NCBI GenBank assembly: GCA_007449985.2 | Contig: VIIQ02000107.1 | Span: forward strand, 1 to 64,000 | DNA length: 64,000 bases | DNA from: Desmodesmus armatus | Taxonomy: Eukaryota > Chlorophyta > Chlorophyceae > Sphaeropleales > Scenedesmaceae | Reading direction: 5' to 3' | Shown: positions 32,165 to 43,803 of the stretch, piece by piece | How positions within the stretch are numbered: position 1 is the stretch's first letter | Layout: each line of letters starts with the position of its first letter | Notes under the pieces: generated by a model | What the model was told of the DNA's origin: nothing | Databases searched by the model: none | The model's input: the letters and a program-made list of their open reading frames with translations, nothing else | Made by a program: the position numbers and the translations under genes

Positions 32165-32805
32165 CATCCTGCGTACCTGCATATGCTGTAACAGCCACAG
32201 CTGCATTTGCGGTCAAGGCTGGCACCATGCGCTTCACGTTCCTGCACGACCACAACCGCACAGAATAACTCATATTACGTTGATGTTTTCCACAACCAAC
32301 TTCACGGCATATACAGCATCTGATGGCCGGCATCAAGGGTCGCTGGCTGACAATTGGGCAGCTGGGCATTCACACAGCCTACTGTGGCATTCTCTTGCAT
32401 GTTGGGGTGATGCAGCTTCCACAACCGCCTGAGAGACAGAGCAGTACACTCCCTGAAGATACGTCTGATGCTTCTAGTCCTTCTAGTGCTGCTAGTGTTG
32501 CTAGTGTTGCTGCTGCTGCTGCTGCTGCTGCAAACTTCAGCTGAAGCACACCTGTTGGTTGCTGTCGCCCAAAGCGTTGTTCCAACTGCCGTAAAAGCAG
32601 CTGCAATCCAGAATAGCAAGCATCAGGTCAGCAAGGGGGGGCTGCTGGTGCTCTTGGTGCCATCATGAGGCAGGGTAGGGGGGATGACCAACACACCTGT
32701 CCCCAGGATCTTGGTCCTGATGCGGTTCAGTGCTGTGAGTCCTTCTTCTGCAACATATAGCTTGACTGTATCAACGCTGAAGTCAGGTGTCTCTTGATGC
32801 TCCAT
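30747..32805 (-). CDS. Tim17/Tim22/Tim23-family membrane protein
   Basis: Six exons with matching phases: 32805-32697, 32600-32552, 32428-32315, 32241-32177, 31668-31567, 31189-30747; 293 residues. Hydrophobic segments AAFTAVGTTLWATAT and VPALTANAAVAVTAYA precede the family-like signature EGMRAVRRGHDDGWNSFWAG, then GLAGAALTRVAYGRG (G...A.R.G..D.WN...AG..AG, residues about 117-148) and another hydrophobic segment, FHLLGAVMWAPLCGTVHWA. The C-terminus is a Gln-rich and charged helix ending QRRRWLLF. The family includes mitochondrial inner-membrane translocases and complex I subunit B14.7 or its assembly factor TIMMDC1; I cannot choose between these. Exon 3 uses a GTATAT donor, the weakest boundary. 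(CAG)13 on the coding strand lies 14 nt into the intron after exon 4. Confidence 0.6.
32125..32163. repeat. (CTG)13 microsatellite
   Basis: Pure 39-nt CTG run in an intron of the Tim17-like gene, close to the donor of the preceding exon. Confidence 0.9.
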
Positions 32806-33134
32806 TGTGCTGTGCTGATCAGAGACAGGTGCAGTGCTGCTGCAGCAGTGGGCACTAGGTATGTGCCAGAGGAGCTAGAGGGACCAGGCAGACAGGTGAG
32901 TAGTCCAACATGAGCAAGTGACTAGGACTCGCTGACCGTGAGAGGCATCAGGCTTGCATAGTTGGTACACATGTGTGACAAGTTGACTCAGTAAACCGGT
33001 GGGCCCAAAATGCTTCGGCGATCTATATGAGACGGCGCATGCATCCTGCCGTAGCATCTATCGTTGAATGCATACACCACATACTACTACATCGCATCAC
33101 AAGACCGACTACAGCTACCCTATCAGCATTTGAC
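32806..33134. promoter_or_regulatory. Divergent intergenic region (Tim17-like / sulfotransferase)
   Basis: 329 nt separate two start codons pointing away from each other, so the region probably carries both promoters. No defined motif recognised. Confidence 0.45.
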
Positions 33135-35349
33135 ATGCCTCGCAAAAGGCATGCACTCTTGGGGCACCCAACAGCAGCAATGTTGGTCATTCTCCTCATC
33201 TCGGCCTTTCAGCCGTCTAGATGCATCGATCCGCAAGTCCTAGAGCCAGCTCAGGAGGTGTCACAGGCAGACAGTTGGCTCAATGCACAGGGTGACTGTG
33301 CTCACTTGTACACCTCTAGACGCTTCATTACAGCAGATGAACTAACTATACTGTCAGCTCAAAACCCCCACACAAGCAGCCAGGCAGCGGGCGCCACAGC
33401 AAAGGGGCAGCATGACAACAGCAGCTGGTGCCCAGCGCTTCTTTGGACGTACACAGGCACAGGCAACACCATGACACGCATGCTGATAGAAGCTGCCAGC
33501 GGCTGGCACACTGGATCAGTGTACACAGGTACTGCACCTTGTACCTTGCACTTGGGCAGTACTCTGGCAGGACAGGCACATGCCTCCAGTATACTTGCAC
33601 TGGCGCGGCAGTTTTGAACACAGGGATCGTCGCAGACAACAAGGAGGTCAGGATGTCTATCACAGCTTCCATACTCAATTTTATTGAACCTTGTGGCATG
33701 TAGTGGTCAATGTGACCATCAGCGGTCAAGTTGGATGCAAATTCTTTGCCCCTGCGACTGCAACATATGGCCACACACTCAGTGCACGATTATCCCTGCT
33801 TTGCTGCCTGCTCTGTGCAGACCTGTCCCTCGTTGACATCTTGCCTGGCGAGTATGTGTGTGACAGCCGAGTGATTGCAGTCAAGGCCCACCCACAGTGG
33901 CACTCATTTTCCTCCCTAAGCCCCGAAGGGTTCAGGCCAGACACACCATACGTGCCACCAGATGCCAAGCCCCTCTGTCCATGTGCCTATGACAGGGCTG
34001 TAGCAGTGATAAGGTGGGTGTTGGCAGGCAGCACTGTGGTCTGCGGTTGCTCAACTGGAGGCGTGCAGTGCATTACTACTGCCAGCAGCTGCCGCCCACT
34101 TGCACATTCACTGCTCCCTGTACTGCCTACCGTCCCGTTTCCAGTCCAACAACAGCTGCCAAAAAGCCATGCTTGCTCTGCACGCGCACCAGTTTGATGA
34201 AGGAATGCACCACCAGACTGTTGCGCACATGTTCTGCTGCCCTGCTGACGTCCTGTCTGCACACAGGGACCCCTTTGCGACATTCTTGGCGGAGTTCAAG
34301 CGGCTGCGGACACACGACTACGACAGCTGCAGTGACGGCCTGTCTGACGGCAGCCAGCCTTGTAAGGGCGGGCATGTGTCAGTCATCAGGAAAGCTGACT
34401 TTAACAGGACAGATTTCAGGTGCGAGGCTGTGCAGGATATGCAGCAATGTCCGGGCCTGTCTTGGAACCAAGCATGGCACATGATAGTAACTGTTATTAT
34501 GCAGCCTGTTGTTCATGGCCACCTGGTGCGCCAGCCTGGCAGTTCGCTATGTGCGCATAAGCATGAGGCGTGCTGCCAGCAATTGAGTGGGACTAGTGCT
34601 GCAGGAGCCGCACAATCACTAGGTCGATGGCCAAATTTGCGCCCAGGTATTTGCAGCTGGTCTGCATGTCATACAGCACACTGCAGTGGCAGCGAACAAC
34701 ATGCTCTTTCTGAAGCAGTTGTCTAACACGCACTGTGTACTGCTTGCCGCAATTGATTGCATGCTGCTCCTACAGGATCGAGGTCATGCGCATGGCACAT
34801 CAGTGGGCAGCCATGTTTGACTCCTATGATGACTTTGCAGCAGCACACCCACATGGCTTCTACCTCACAACCTTTGAGGACCTTGCCAGCCCCAGCACAA
34901 GGCTGCAAACCCTGCAGGACCTGCTGAACGTCCTTGGCGTGCCTTCACAAGTGCCAGTGATCACCTCGCCCTGTGACTCAAGCAGTGCAGCAGTAACGCA
35001 GGCGCAACGGCCATACTGTGAGCAAGCAGACCCAGGAACAACCGGAGTTGAGCAGGAGCAGCCGCCAGCTGCCTGTGCGGCGGGTTTTGATTCAGAAAGT
35101 GCTGATTTTGGTGAGATAGCAGCAGCAGCAGCACAGCCAAGCGTGCAGGCAGGGTATGATGCAGGCAGGCTGCAGTGTGCGTTTCAGCTGGCGCGGCATC
35201 CCTTGATATATCGGCCTAAGGACTCAGAGGGCATTGATGCCGAGTATGTGTACAGTGGGGACGCACAGCTGGTGTGTGATGTGTGGGGTGTGGTGGGGGC
35301 GAGGGCGACAGCACACGGCTACTCTGTTTTTGGAGCTGTGCGGTGCTAG
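33135..35349 (+). CDS. Secretory-pathway sulfotransferase
   Basis: Four exons with consistent phases: 33135-33528, 33821-34013, 34267-34419, 34776-35349; 437 residues. The N-terminus is a signal peptide or anchor (TAAMLVILLISAFQPSRC). The 5'-phosphosulfate-binding loop is LLWTYTGTGNTMTRMLIEAA. Exon 2 gives LSLVDILPGEYVCDSRVIAV, then KAHP. The 3'-phosphate-binding motif spans the exon 2/3 junction (AVIRDPFATFLAEFKRL). Exon 4 gives MRMAHQWAAMFDSYDD and FYLTTFEDLASPSTRLQTLQ, the usual late helix region. It should transfer sulfate from PAPS to an extracellular or Golgi carbohydrate or protein acceptor; the substrate cannot be inferred. The arrangement resembles WSCD-type sulfotransferases without a visible WSC domain. 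An Ala/Gln-rich insert lies in exon 4. Confidence 0.82.
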
Positions 35350-37282
35350 CCAATGTGGTAGCAGCTGAGAGATGCTGTTGCTGTTGGTGGTGCCATGTGT
35401 CAGTCATGCAGTTTGGCTACTGCTGCAGGTACTTGCACACATCTGGGTTTGCGCAAGGGCAGTGCTTGCCTTGACATCAGTTCCGATAAGTATGAAGTAT
35501 TTTATGCATTATGCTGAGCTACTGGAATAGTAGCTGGGGGTTTGCTTGCTTTGCATCATGGTGGTTGGCTACTGCCCTTTGGCATGGTGTCCATGGGCCC
35601 CCCCGGGGGGGGGGGGGGGTACCCACCAGGCACGCAGTCAACACATGGCTCGTGTAGAGACACACACCATGTTCTTTATGTGGCTATCCAGACCAGATTC
35701 AAGGTGACAACTGTTACAGGACGGTGGGCTGCCTTGATGCTGCATGCGGCTATGACATGGTGGTGGTCAGACCTGGACCATGTAGAACGGTGAATGGCAG
35801 CCTATGACAAAGACACGGCTGCTAGCAAAAGCAAGAGCTCCCTTGCCTGCTGCATGTGTTTTGTGGTGGTTTTACTATTGTTGTTGCTGCTGTTGTGAAT
35901 CTTGTTCTTTGCATGGGGTGTGTCGAGTGACCACCACTTACACACAGGGCTCCCTTGGAGGAGAATGTATGGCATATCTCTGACGGCACATTGGCAGAGC
36001 CTGACTGCAGCGTACACAAGATCTTCCACCACCCCTGTACGTTGCATGAATGCGTCAGAATGGACTGGTGTGTATATGTCTGCCAATGCACAGTAAAGCC
36101 TCCACTGTGACTTTTTTGTTGGTGCCGAGGTGATTATTTGTATATAATTTTATATGATGTCGCCATATTGTGGCCTGGTCTATTGTGTTGTGTGCCGGCT
36201 GGTTGACCCCAGGGTATGCATGTGCAAACATGCAGGCGTCAGATTTTCTGATGTATGATCACTGTTCATACTTCATGCTTTCATACTGAGCTCAGTCGAG
36301 GGAGTGCTCTTGGCCGACTCTGCGGTCTGCAGTGCATTGATCAGTCATGGATGGGGTGCACTCTCTGAGAGCCCAGGCTTGAAAACACCACAAGGTCGCA
36401 GGGTAATTTGCAGCAGTGCTTGACAATATCTGATGTTTCCTTGCGTCCTTGTGAGCGAGACTACATGCACATGCAGCATGTCACACCTGCAAATGTGGCG
36501 CAAAACCACAATGCACAATGTAACTATGCAGATCAAGGCCTCCAAGGGGGACCCAATGCACGTTTTGATGGGCACAACACAGATGTGTACCCACCCAACA
36601 TGGACGCATGCACGCGCCCACAAATATGATCAACATGGTCAGCCACAGGGGATTCAGCTCAAAGTTCAGCCGCCATCCTCGCTCAAAGCCTGCATATCAT
36701 AAGCTTCCTGCAGTGCAGGGCACAGCACTGCTGCTGCTCATGTGCAGGCTCTGGCACCCTTCTTCTGCAGGTCATGCTGCAATTGCCACAGTGTGTCTCT
36801 AGAACGCAACGCTGCTGCTGTGGCGGCGCAGCACCGACAGCACCAGCTGAGACAAACTTGCAGCACTGCTGCAAAGCATCATGCAGCAACCTGGCCAATG
36901 GTACGAATGTACCTGAATCTGCACTAACACGACATGAGGCGATGCATGCGCCACCTGACACCGTCTGATGTATACGATCACATGGCTACTAGCAGTGACG
37001 ACATCTGAGGTGAGTCGAGTCAGAGCTCTCAGTTAGGTGCAACAGCCAGCATGCATGCAACACCGATCCCCCGCGCCCCGAGAAACCCACAATAGTGTGC
37101 AGAGCAATGCAAACTACACTCATGCTGCAAGCTATCCTGCAGGCAAGCCACACGCACCACACCAGCACAATGAAAAGTATTGAGCTATAGCATTAAAGCC
37201 TGTCGCAAGTCGCAAAGAGTGCAGCACAGCAGGGCCCACCCAGCCCCACAGTACTTGCCATAGTGCTGTATTATTGCAACCA
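35350..37282. other. Intergenic; 3' flank shared with LRR gene G
   Basis: No confident gene. A C7/G15 homopolymer block lies near 35599-35620. The part 36680-37280 (the downstream flank of LRR gene B) is recognisably similar, in inverted orientation, to 63070-63700 downstream of LRR gene G, for example GCTTGCCTGCAGGATAGCTT on one strand and its complement on the other. Confidence 0.5.
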
Positions 37283-38940
37283 TCACTCAGCCAGGGCTGC
37301 CGCTGCCTGCTGTGCCACTGCAGGGTCGGCAGCTATCCTCAGGTCCTTCAGCAGTTGACGCCACACAGGCTCGTCCTTGGCCAGAAAATCAATATTGGGT
37401 CCCTGCGGGGTTAGCACAATCGCGCAAAGCAGAGCGGGAAAAGCAGCAGCAACTTGATTGAAGAAAGTTGGTTGATTGACAGCTGACACTATCAGCCAGT
37501 AGCTGTTTCTCATAGCGATTACATGGTGCTGCATGGAAAGTAGAGCAGACCCTCACACAAGTTGATGCAATGCTTCCAAAGCAATGACAGTCACCACAGC
37601 CAAACCCCAATCAAAGAAGCAGGATTCAGAGAATCAACCTTGACACCCACCTTGCTTGCATACCAGCACCCACTGACGTTGCGGTCAACAACACCCAGCT
37701 GCAACAATGTCAGCTGCCTCAACCCTGGCAGGGCACACACCAGCTCCTTGCTGCAAAACATGGATCGCAGGTCCAGAGACTGCAGCCCAGGGCAGCAGCT
37801 GACGATGCTGCTGCCAGGGGCGTCCCCGAGGGTTCCTAGGGGGCGCCTGCATCCCACCATGAAGTCCCTGGTTCTCATCTAGCCGCTGACTACCATTAGC
37901 ACACTTTCCAGCACCAGCGACTGCATGTGAGGCAGAATACGGCCAGCAGGAAACACATGCTGCCAGGCACCCTCCGGCAGAATGCAGTGACTGACGTTCA
38001 GGTGCTGCAGGTTGCTGCTGGCTGTCAGGGCTGAGAAGGCTGCTGCAGGTGGGTTGCTGATGGCGACATCGCACAAGCTGCGTTTGAGGTTCAGGTGTGT
38101 CAGCTGCGTCAGGCCCTGCAACTGCCACAGCAGCTGCTGCACCCCAGCTGCACCACCAAGGTTGCAGGTAAACAGCTGCAGGTGCTGCAGCTGTGTCTTG
38201 CCGGCAAGGGCGGCTGGGTCTATGGAAGCATCAGTCAGGCTCAGACGTGTGAGGCTGCATAAGCCTGACAGCATGGCAGCAGTGAAGTGGTGGTTTGGCG
38301 ACCCACCAACCCGCAAGTCAACCAGGCGGGTCAACGCCTGTATGGGCTGCAGAGATGTCTGATCGTACTGGAATCCTCCAGACTTGCAGTGCAAGTCAAG
38401 GTATGTCACCTGCTGCAGCACCTGCAACACACCTGCTGCTATCCATCGGTTGGTGATGCTGACCGTGAGGTGCTCCAACCCTGGAAGTCCATGCAGTGCT
38501 GCTGCCAGCCCCTGCCCTTCATCAAGCAGGTAACAGCCAATACCAAGCCGCAGCTGCTTTAGGGGCAGGTCAGGCCTCAGCACACCCTGGGGGCCGTGCA
38601 GCTGCACATCCAACCGCTCAAGCTGAAGGCATGTCAGCTGCAGGCTGGGGGGAAGCTGGCGCATGCGTATGCATTCACTGTACCCGCCTTCCAGCACCAT
38701 GCTGTCTACATCATGGCCATGTTTGCCAAGGTAGTACAGCAGACCGTGATCCAGCTGCTGCTGGGTCTTCAAGTTCGCCCAGATGCGACTGAGTGTTGCC
38801 AACGCCGCCTGGTGCAGCCTGCTGTGCGCCCTGGCAGCACTGAACAGGCTGACAGGGTCGTCTGACAAGTGCTGCAGCACCGTCAGCAGGCACGGGTCTG
38901 GTAGGTCTAGCAAGGAGGGTTCATATTCTGTGTCTTCCAT
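37283..38940 (-). pseudogene. F-box/LRR family member B with in-frame TAG
   Basis: The ATG at 38940 follows an acceptor (AAACCCGCAG|T). Exon 1 38940-37651, intron 37650-37403 (AAG|GTGGGT...CCGCAG|G), exon 2 37402-37283; all phase 0. F-box: SLLDLPDPCLLTVLQHLSDD, then the linker LLYYLGKHGHDVDSMVLEG, then LRRs (LRPDLPLKQLRL, GKTQLQHLQL, LTQLTHLNL, GRILPHMQSLVL). Codon 354 is TAG (37881-37879). The same frame continues without other damage through SSIVSCCPGLQSLDLR to CWYASK and the family C-terminal exon, ending KDEPVWRQLLKDLRIAADPA, then VAQQAAAALAE. So this is a family copy with a single visible nonsense mutation. Family members are presumed SCF substrate receptors. An allele or sequence error would also explain the TAG. 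Confidence 0.75.
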
Positions 38941-40351
38941 ACTGCGGGTTTTGAAAGCAGACAGGGCGGCAGATGAGCACAAGAGCAGTGAAGCGACTTT
39001 GCAATTGAAATTCAGTAGAGCTAGCAGATCTGAGCACACAGGAAAGACACAAAGCAGCAGAAGCAGCAGTGCTGAGCATCGAAGCAGTGCCAAGCAAACC
39101 CGGCATGCAGCAAAGCCCCAGCTGGAAAACCCCATCTACCTGTGACTGATGCTTAACGATCCAAGGCTCCTGTCAAGCGCGCGCATCTGTCCGTATGGTT
39201 GGTTGGTTGGTTGGTTGGTTGCGTGACGTGGTGATCAAAGATCTTTCTTGCTGAGACGGGGCCTGCAGGCCCTGCTGCCGCTGAAACCGTTCAATCAAGG
39301 ATGGCCATCTATTGAGAGTGCTTATACGTAGGGAGTGACACCGCCAGGGAGTGACACCACCAGGATACCTGTTCCTGGGCCCCATGTTTGACTTTGGGCC
39401 AGGTAAGCAGGCCATCAATGGACGACCAACGCTGTGACCCCAGGATGTCATTCGATCCCTTCAGGACATTGCGGGTAATTCCAAAGGACGCATTACTGGC
39501 ACGGACTGCTGCTGTGCCATGCAGCTTCCCCCTCTTTAGGCCTGCAGGCCTGCCAACACAGATGCACTCCTGGTGATGTTGAACCCCTCCATGGCTTTCC
39601 AATGTGCAGCACCCAGAAGACACCCCAGAAAAATTAGTCGGTGCATCTGCTCTGTAGATTACTGCTGCCATGTCATTGTGGGAGGATTCCTGTTGCACTT
39701 TAGTTGACCGTAAAGGGTGCGTACAAATTCCGTCACAAATTGGCTACCATGTTTGGCACATATAACAATGTGGCACAAGGTTCAGCCGATGCACTAAACA
39801 CAAGTCAACTTGCCCAATGATAATAAGCACCATCGTGACCTTGAGCAGTCAGGACATGAAAAGCTCACAGCCCCTTTGCTGAGTTGCCCAACCGCCCTTG
39901 CTGGGTGGCCATGTGACTCACAAACACAGACACGCCAGCTGAAATGCATAACCACCCTACCCTGCCACTATCCACAGGCACAGGCAGCTGTGTTCTACAA
40001 AAACAAGTATGATAAAAAGCCGCTCCAGTTACAAACACAACCATGCTGCATGTGCAGCACGAGGGCAAGCATTACAACTCATGTGCACTGCACAGGCGCC
40101 ACATCAAACCCTGCGCGCATGTGTTGCGCACTATCCTATCCCCCACAATGCCACCAGTGTGCGCTTGCAGCACTGCCGCCACAACGCCCACTGACTGCTG
40201 CTGTGATGAGTGCGAGGGTATCAATCCAGGGTCCCATACTGCTGGGAGCAGCCGCAGCACTGGCTGGGCCCCACCTGCATACTGCTGGCAGCAGGGCCCA
40301 CTGGGGTGCCAGTGGCACCTGCCACGCGCCAATCCTGCACTACTGTCACCC
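38941..40351. other. Intergenic between LRR genes B and C
   Basis: Holds (GGTT)6 at 39197-39220, a 16-nt tandem repeat (CAGGGAGTGACACC, about 39339-39361), and sequence around 39365-39405 that is recognisably similar to 42510-42560 upstream of gene C (ATGTTTGACTTTG...GGGCCAGGT). No gene recognised. Confidence 0.5.
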
Positions 40352-42157
40352 TCACTCAGTCAGTGCTGCGGCTGCCTGCTGGGCTACCGTAGGGTCGGTG
40401 CCGTTCTGAAGGCGAAGCATGACTTGGCGCCACACAGGCTCAGGGCTGTTTTGAGCAGGCCCACTGCGCTCCTGCGGGGTCAGCACAGCGGCATGAGATA
40501 CAGCAGAAGCACAGAAATCAGTGAAGACGTGTCAGGCAAGCGGCGTGCAAACATAACAATCACACTTCACCTCTTGCTTCCACTTTGATGCAACAACAAA
40601 CAAAATCACAGCAACGACAAAACATACACAGCATGCCACCAAAAGACACTTGGGCCCTACCTTGCTTGTGACAAATGTGCATCCCGTTGCAGTGTTCACA
40701 TTGACGAGCCGTGTCAACTGCTTTAGCTGCGCCAACAGCAGCAGCCCCTGCGGACCGATGTGCACATCCAGCTGCAAGTCCCTCAGTCCTGTCAGCTGAC
40801 ACAACGGGTTCGGCGCCTCCCAGTCGCCACTGACACCCTCAAAAGCGCCCATTGACAGTTGGGTCAGCCTGCTCAGCCCCGGCAGAGCACCCAGCAGCTC
40901 CTTACTGCACGGCATGTCCTGCATCTTCAGCGACTGCAACCCAGGGCAGCAGCTGACAAGGCTGGCTCTGGGACCTGTTGTACTGCTGTCAGTGGGCTCC
41001 CGGGACAGGGCAGTGACAGTCGTTGATCCCAGAACTGTGAGGGCACCCAGTTCTAGTGACTGCAAGTGTGGCAGCTGCCTGCCAACAGGGAACACATGCT
41101 GCCAACCACCTGCCGGCAGTGTGCAACCATAAATGCTGAGGTGCTGCAGCCTGCTGCTGGCTGTCAGGGCTGAGTAGGCTGCTGCAGGAGGGTTGCCAAC
41201 CTCAAGTTGATGCTCATGCACGCAGCGTGACAGGTCCAGGAGTGTCAGCTGCGTCAGGTGCTGCAGCTGCGACAGCAGCACTGTGACCCCAGCTGCACCA
41301 CCAGCCATCTGGCAGTAAGGCAGCTGCAGGTGCTGCAGCCGCGTCTTGCCGGCTAGGGCGGCTGCGTCAAGTGTTGCCTGTGTCAGCTCCAGATGTGTAA
41401 GACTGCACAATCCCGACAGCATGTCAGCAGTGACGCAGTGGTTGGAATGCCCACCAATTCGCAGGTAGTTCAGGCTTGTCAGCTGCTGTTGGGGCTGTAG
41501 GTATGTCCCACCACAATCAAAGTGTCCTCCATACCTGCAGTACATGTGAAGGTATGTAGGTTGCTGCAACTCCTGCAACACACCGGCTGCTACACGGTGG
41601 TTCGAAACGCTGACTCTCAGGTGCTCTAGTGCAGGCAGCCCACGCAGCGCTGCTGCCAGCCCCTCTTCTTCATCAAGCAGCGTGCAGGAAACACCGAGCT
41701 GCAGCTGCTTGAGGGGCAGCCCAGGCCTCAGCACACCCTGGAAGCGAGCGCACGGCTGCAGCTGCACGGCCCAGCCCTCAAACTGCAGGCTTGTCAGCTG
41801 AAGGCTGTTAGGCAGCTGGTGCAGATGCGTGGCCAGCTGTGGCTGCAGCAGGCTTGCTGCTACCCCTTGGCAGCACTGCATAGCCCTGCTGCCTACATGC
41901 TGCCCTTGCAGCACCAAGTTGCCCAGATGCTGCCCATGCTTGCCCAGGTATGGCAGCAGACTCTGGTCGAGCTGCTGTTGGGTCTTCACGTGCACAGTGA
42001 TGCTGTGAAGCGCCACTACAGCTGCCTGGTGCAGCCTGCTGTGAGCCCTGGCAGCGCTGAACAGGCTGACAGGGTCGTCTGCCAGGCAGCACAGCACTGC
42101 CAGCAGGCATGGGTCTGGAAGGTCCACCAACGAGGCCGAAGCCTCTGCGTTTTTCAT
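40352..42157 (-). CDS. F-box/LRR family member C (intact)
   Basis: Two exons: 42157-40661 and 40471-40352, joined in phase 0 (AGCAAG|GTAGGG...CCCCGCAG|GAG); 538 residues. An acceptor-like AATCGGCAG|G sits directly before the ATG, so a 5'-UTR intron is likely. F-box: SLVDLPDPCLLAVLCCLADD, then PVSLFSAARAHSRLHQAAVV. Linker: LLPYLGKHGQHLGNLVLQG. About ten LRR-like units follow (LRPGLPLKQLQL, GKTRLQHLQL, LTQLTLLDL, GRQLPHLQSLEL, CCPGLQSLKM, LPGLSRLTQL, LTGLRDLQL, LKQLTRLVNV). The C-terminal exon encodes NSPEPVWRQVMLRLQNGTDP, then TVAQQAAAALTE. No lesion is visible, making this the best reference copy of the cluster. F-box/LRR proteins normally bind SKP1 and present substrates to SCF ubiquitin ligases; that role is by family only. 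Confidence 0.8.
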
Positions 42158-43803
42158 CCTGCCGATTTGGCAGCAGACAGTGCGTCAAGGTCAGCACATA
42201 TGCACATGGGGCGCAACCAACACAAAGGAACAGAAAGCAGCACAGCAGCACCAACAGGCTGGTGGAGGCCAAACCCCAGCTAAGCCGTCTGACCGTGACA
42301 CCATTTCTACCTGTGTATGTTGATCAAAAAGTCCAAATTGACTCTCAAGCGCCCGGGTTGGCCCCTCTGCTCTATCTGCTTTCACTTGATCTACACTTGA
42401 TCTGTGATCGTTTATTGCCGAGACGACGTCTGGCGGCGATGCTGCACACGCTTGCTTTCAACTAAGTCATAGTAAAAGAGTGATCTCTGACAGTGCTGGC
42501 AGCACCACTCGGCACCTGTGCCCGGGGCCAATGTTTGACTTTGTTGGGCCAGGTGGGCCGGGCCCAGCTGGAAATCCTCCTTGTCAACCCAGGATATCGT
42601 TGAGACCGTCCAGACAGAGAGTGGCTTCACATGCTGTGTTTCGGCTACACTCCTTACACAGCTTGCTGCATGCGACGTGCATCTTGCTTCCCTCCCCCAA
42701 GGGGCCAGGCCTGCCCCGGGCCTGTGGGGCCTACACCAAACACGATGTTTCCTCCAAGCCCTGTGTGAAACTAGATAGCCCTCCATGCGGCCCTCCACAG
42801 TAACCGCAATTCCATCACGCCAGGTACTGCAACTCGTCAGTGTATGTTTGATGTGGGATTCCTGATGGCACCACTTCAGCAGAAAGTAGATCCAAACGTC
42901 ACGGATTTGATTACATGGCTGCACACAGTACAGTCAATGCACTAGTAGTGTGTAGTACACAGCCAATTTTGACAACAATGAACCGGAATCAGCTGTGTTG
43001 CTGACCATAGGGCCATGTTATCAACATGGCATTGCCAGCTTCAAATGTGGGAGCCTCCTGCGGCGGCTGCACAACCAACATGCCCAGCCACGACCAGGAA
43101 GCATGATGCATTTGCAGCACAGGAGCAAACAACAAAACATCATGGGCAGGCACAACAGGTACCTGTGAGCACAAGCATTGAGGCACCCCTCTGTTGCTGA
43201 CGATGCCGCCAGCCTGTGCTGGAGCGGCAGCTGTCCCTACACCACAAGCATGCAATGAAACCACAATGTGCGTTGGACACGATTACTGTGAGAACGCCTT
43301 GTGGCGTGACAATTTGCACTGCAGGCAGCCACCACACATTTGCTCTAATGACTGCACAATCACGCTCCCTCAAAGAGATGCACGCCCTGTGGCTACAGCG
43401 GCATCACAACAGTACACACCACACGAGCAGCAGCTGAAGTTCAGCTGCTGCTCGTGTGGTTTGTACTGTAGACTGAAGTCTACACCTGTGTGCCATCAAC
43501 ATGCAGTACATTAGAGTATCCTAGGGCAGCATGACAAACACGGGAAATGCCAGCATCTGCATCCTCCATGCACTGTGCGGTGTAACACTGGCACTGCCGC
43601 TGCGGCGCACTGTGCCACAGTGTGCAGTGCAAATGTTGACTGCTAAGGCAGTAACAAAGGCAAAACAGCAGGGCACCATCTGGCGCACACCAGCAGTCAC
43701 TGCTGGCGTGCGGCGCCCTGTGCAGGAAGACACCACACCCCAAACACAATTAACACCCTCACCTCAGCACGCCTTGCGCTGCTCACCAACGGATACGAAC
43801 ATA
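42158..43803. other. Intergenic between LRR genes C and D
   Basis: Upstream flank of gene C, similar to that of gene B, then unannotated sequence with a large palindrome (listed separately). No convincing ORF. Confidence 0.5.
43409..43483. repeat. 61-nt near-perfect palindrome followed by a second palindrome
   Basis: Arms 43409-43438 and 43440-43469 pair around G43439 with one mismatch in 30 positions; the inner 20 pairs are perfect (CAGCAGCTGAA next to TTCAGCTGCTG). Overlapping its right end, 43468-43483 is GTAGACT-GA-AGTCTAC, a perfect 7-bp arm palindrome. The structure lies between LRR genes C and D, with no gene across it. Confidence 0.85.

Noticed and set aside
38941..39135. Signal-peptide-like N-terminal extension of LRR gene B
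   Set aside because: An acceptor sits directly before the ATG at 38940 as in the paralogues, so this open frame is probably intronic or 5' UTR.
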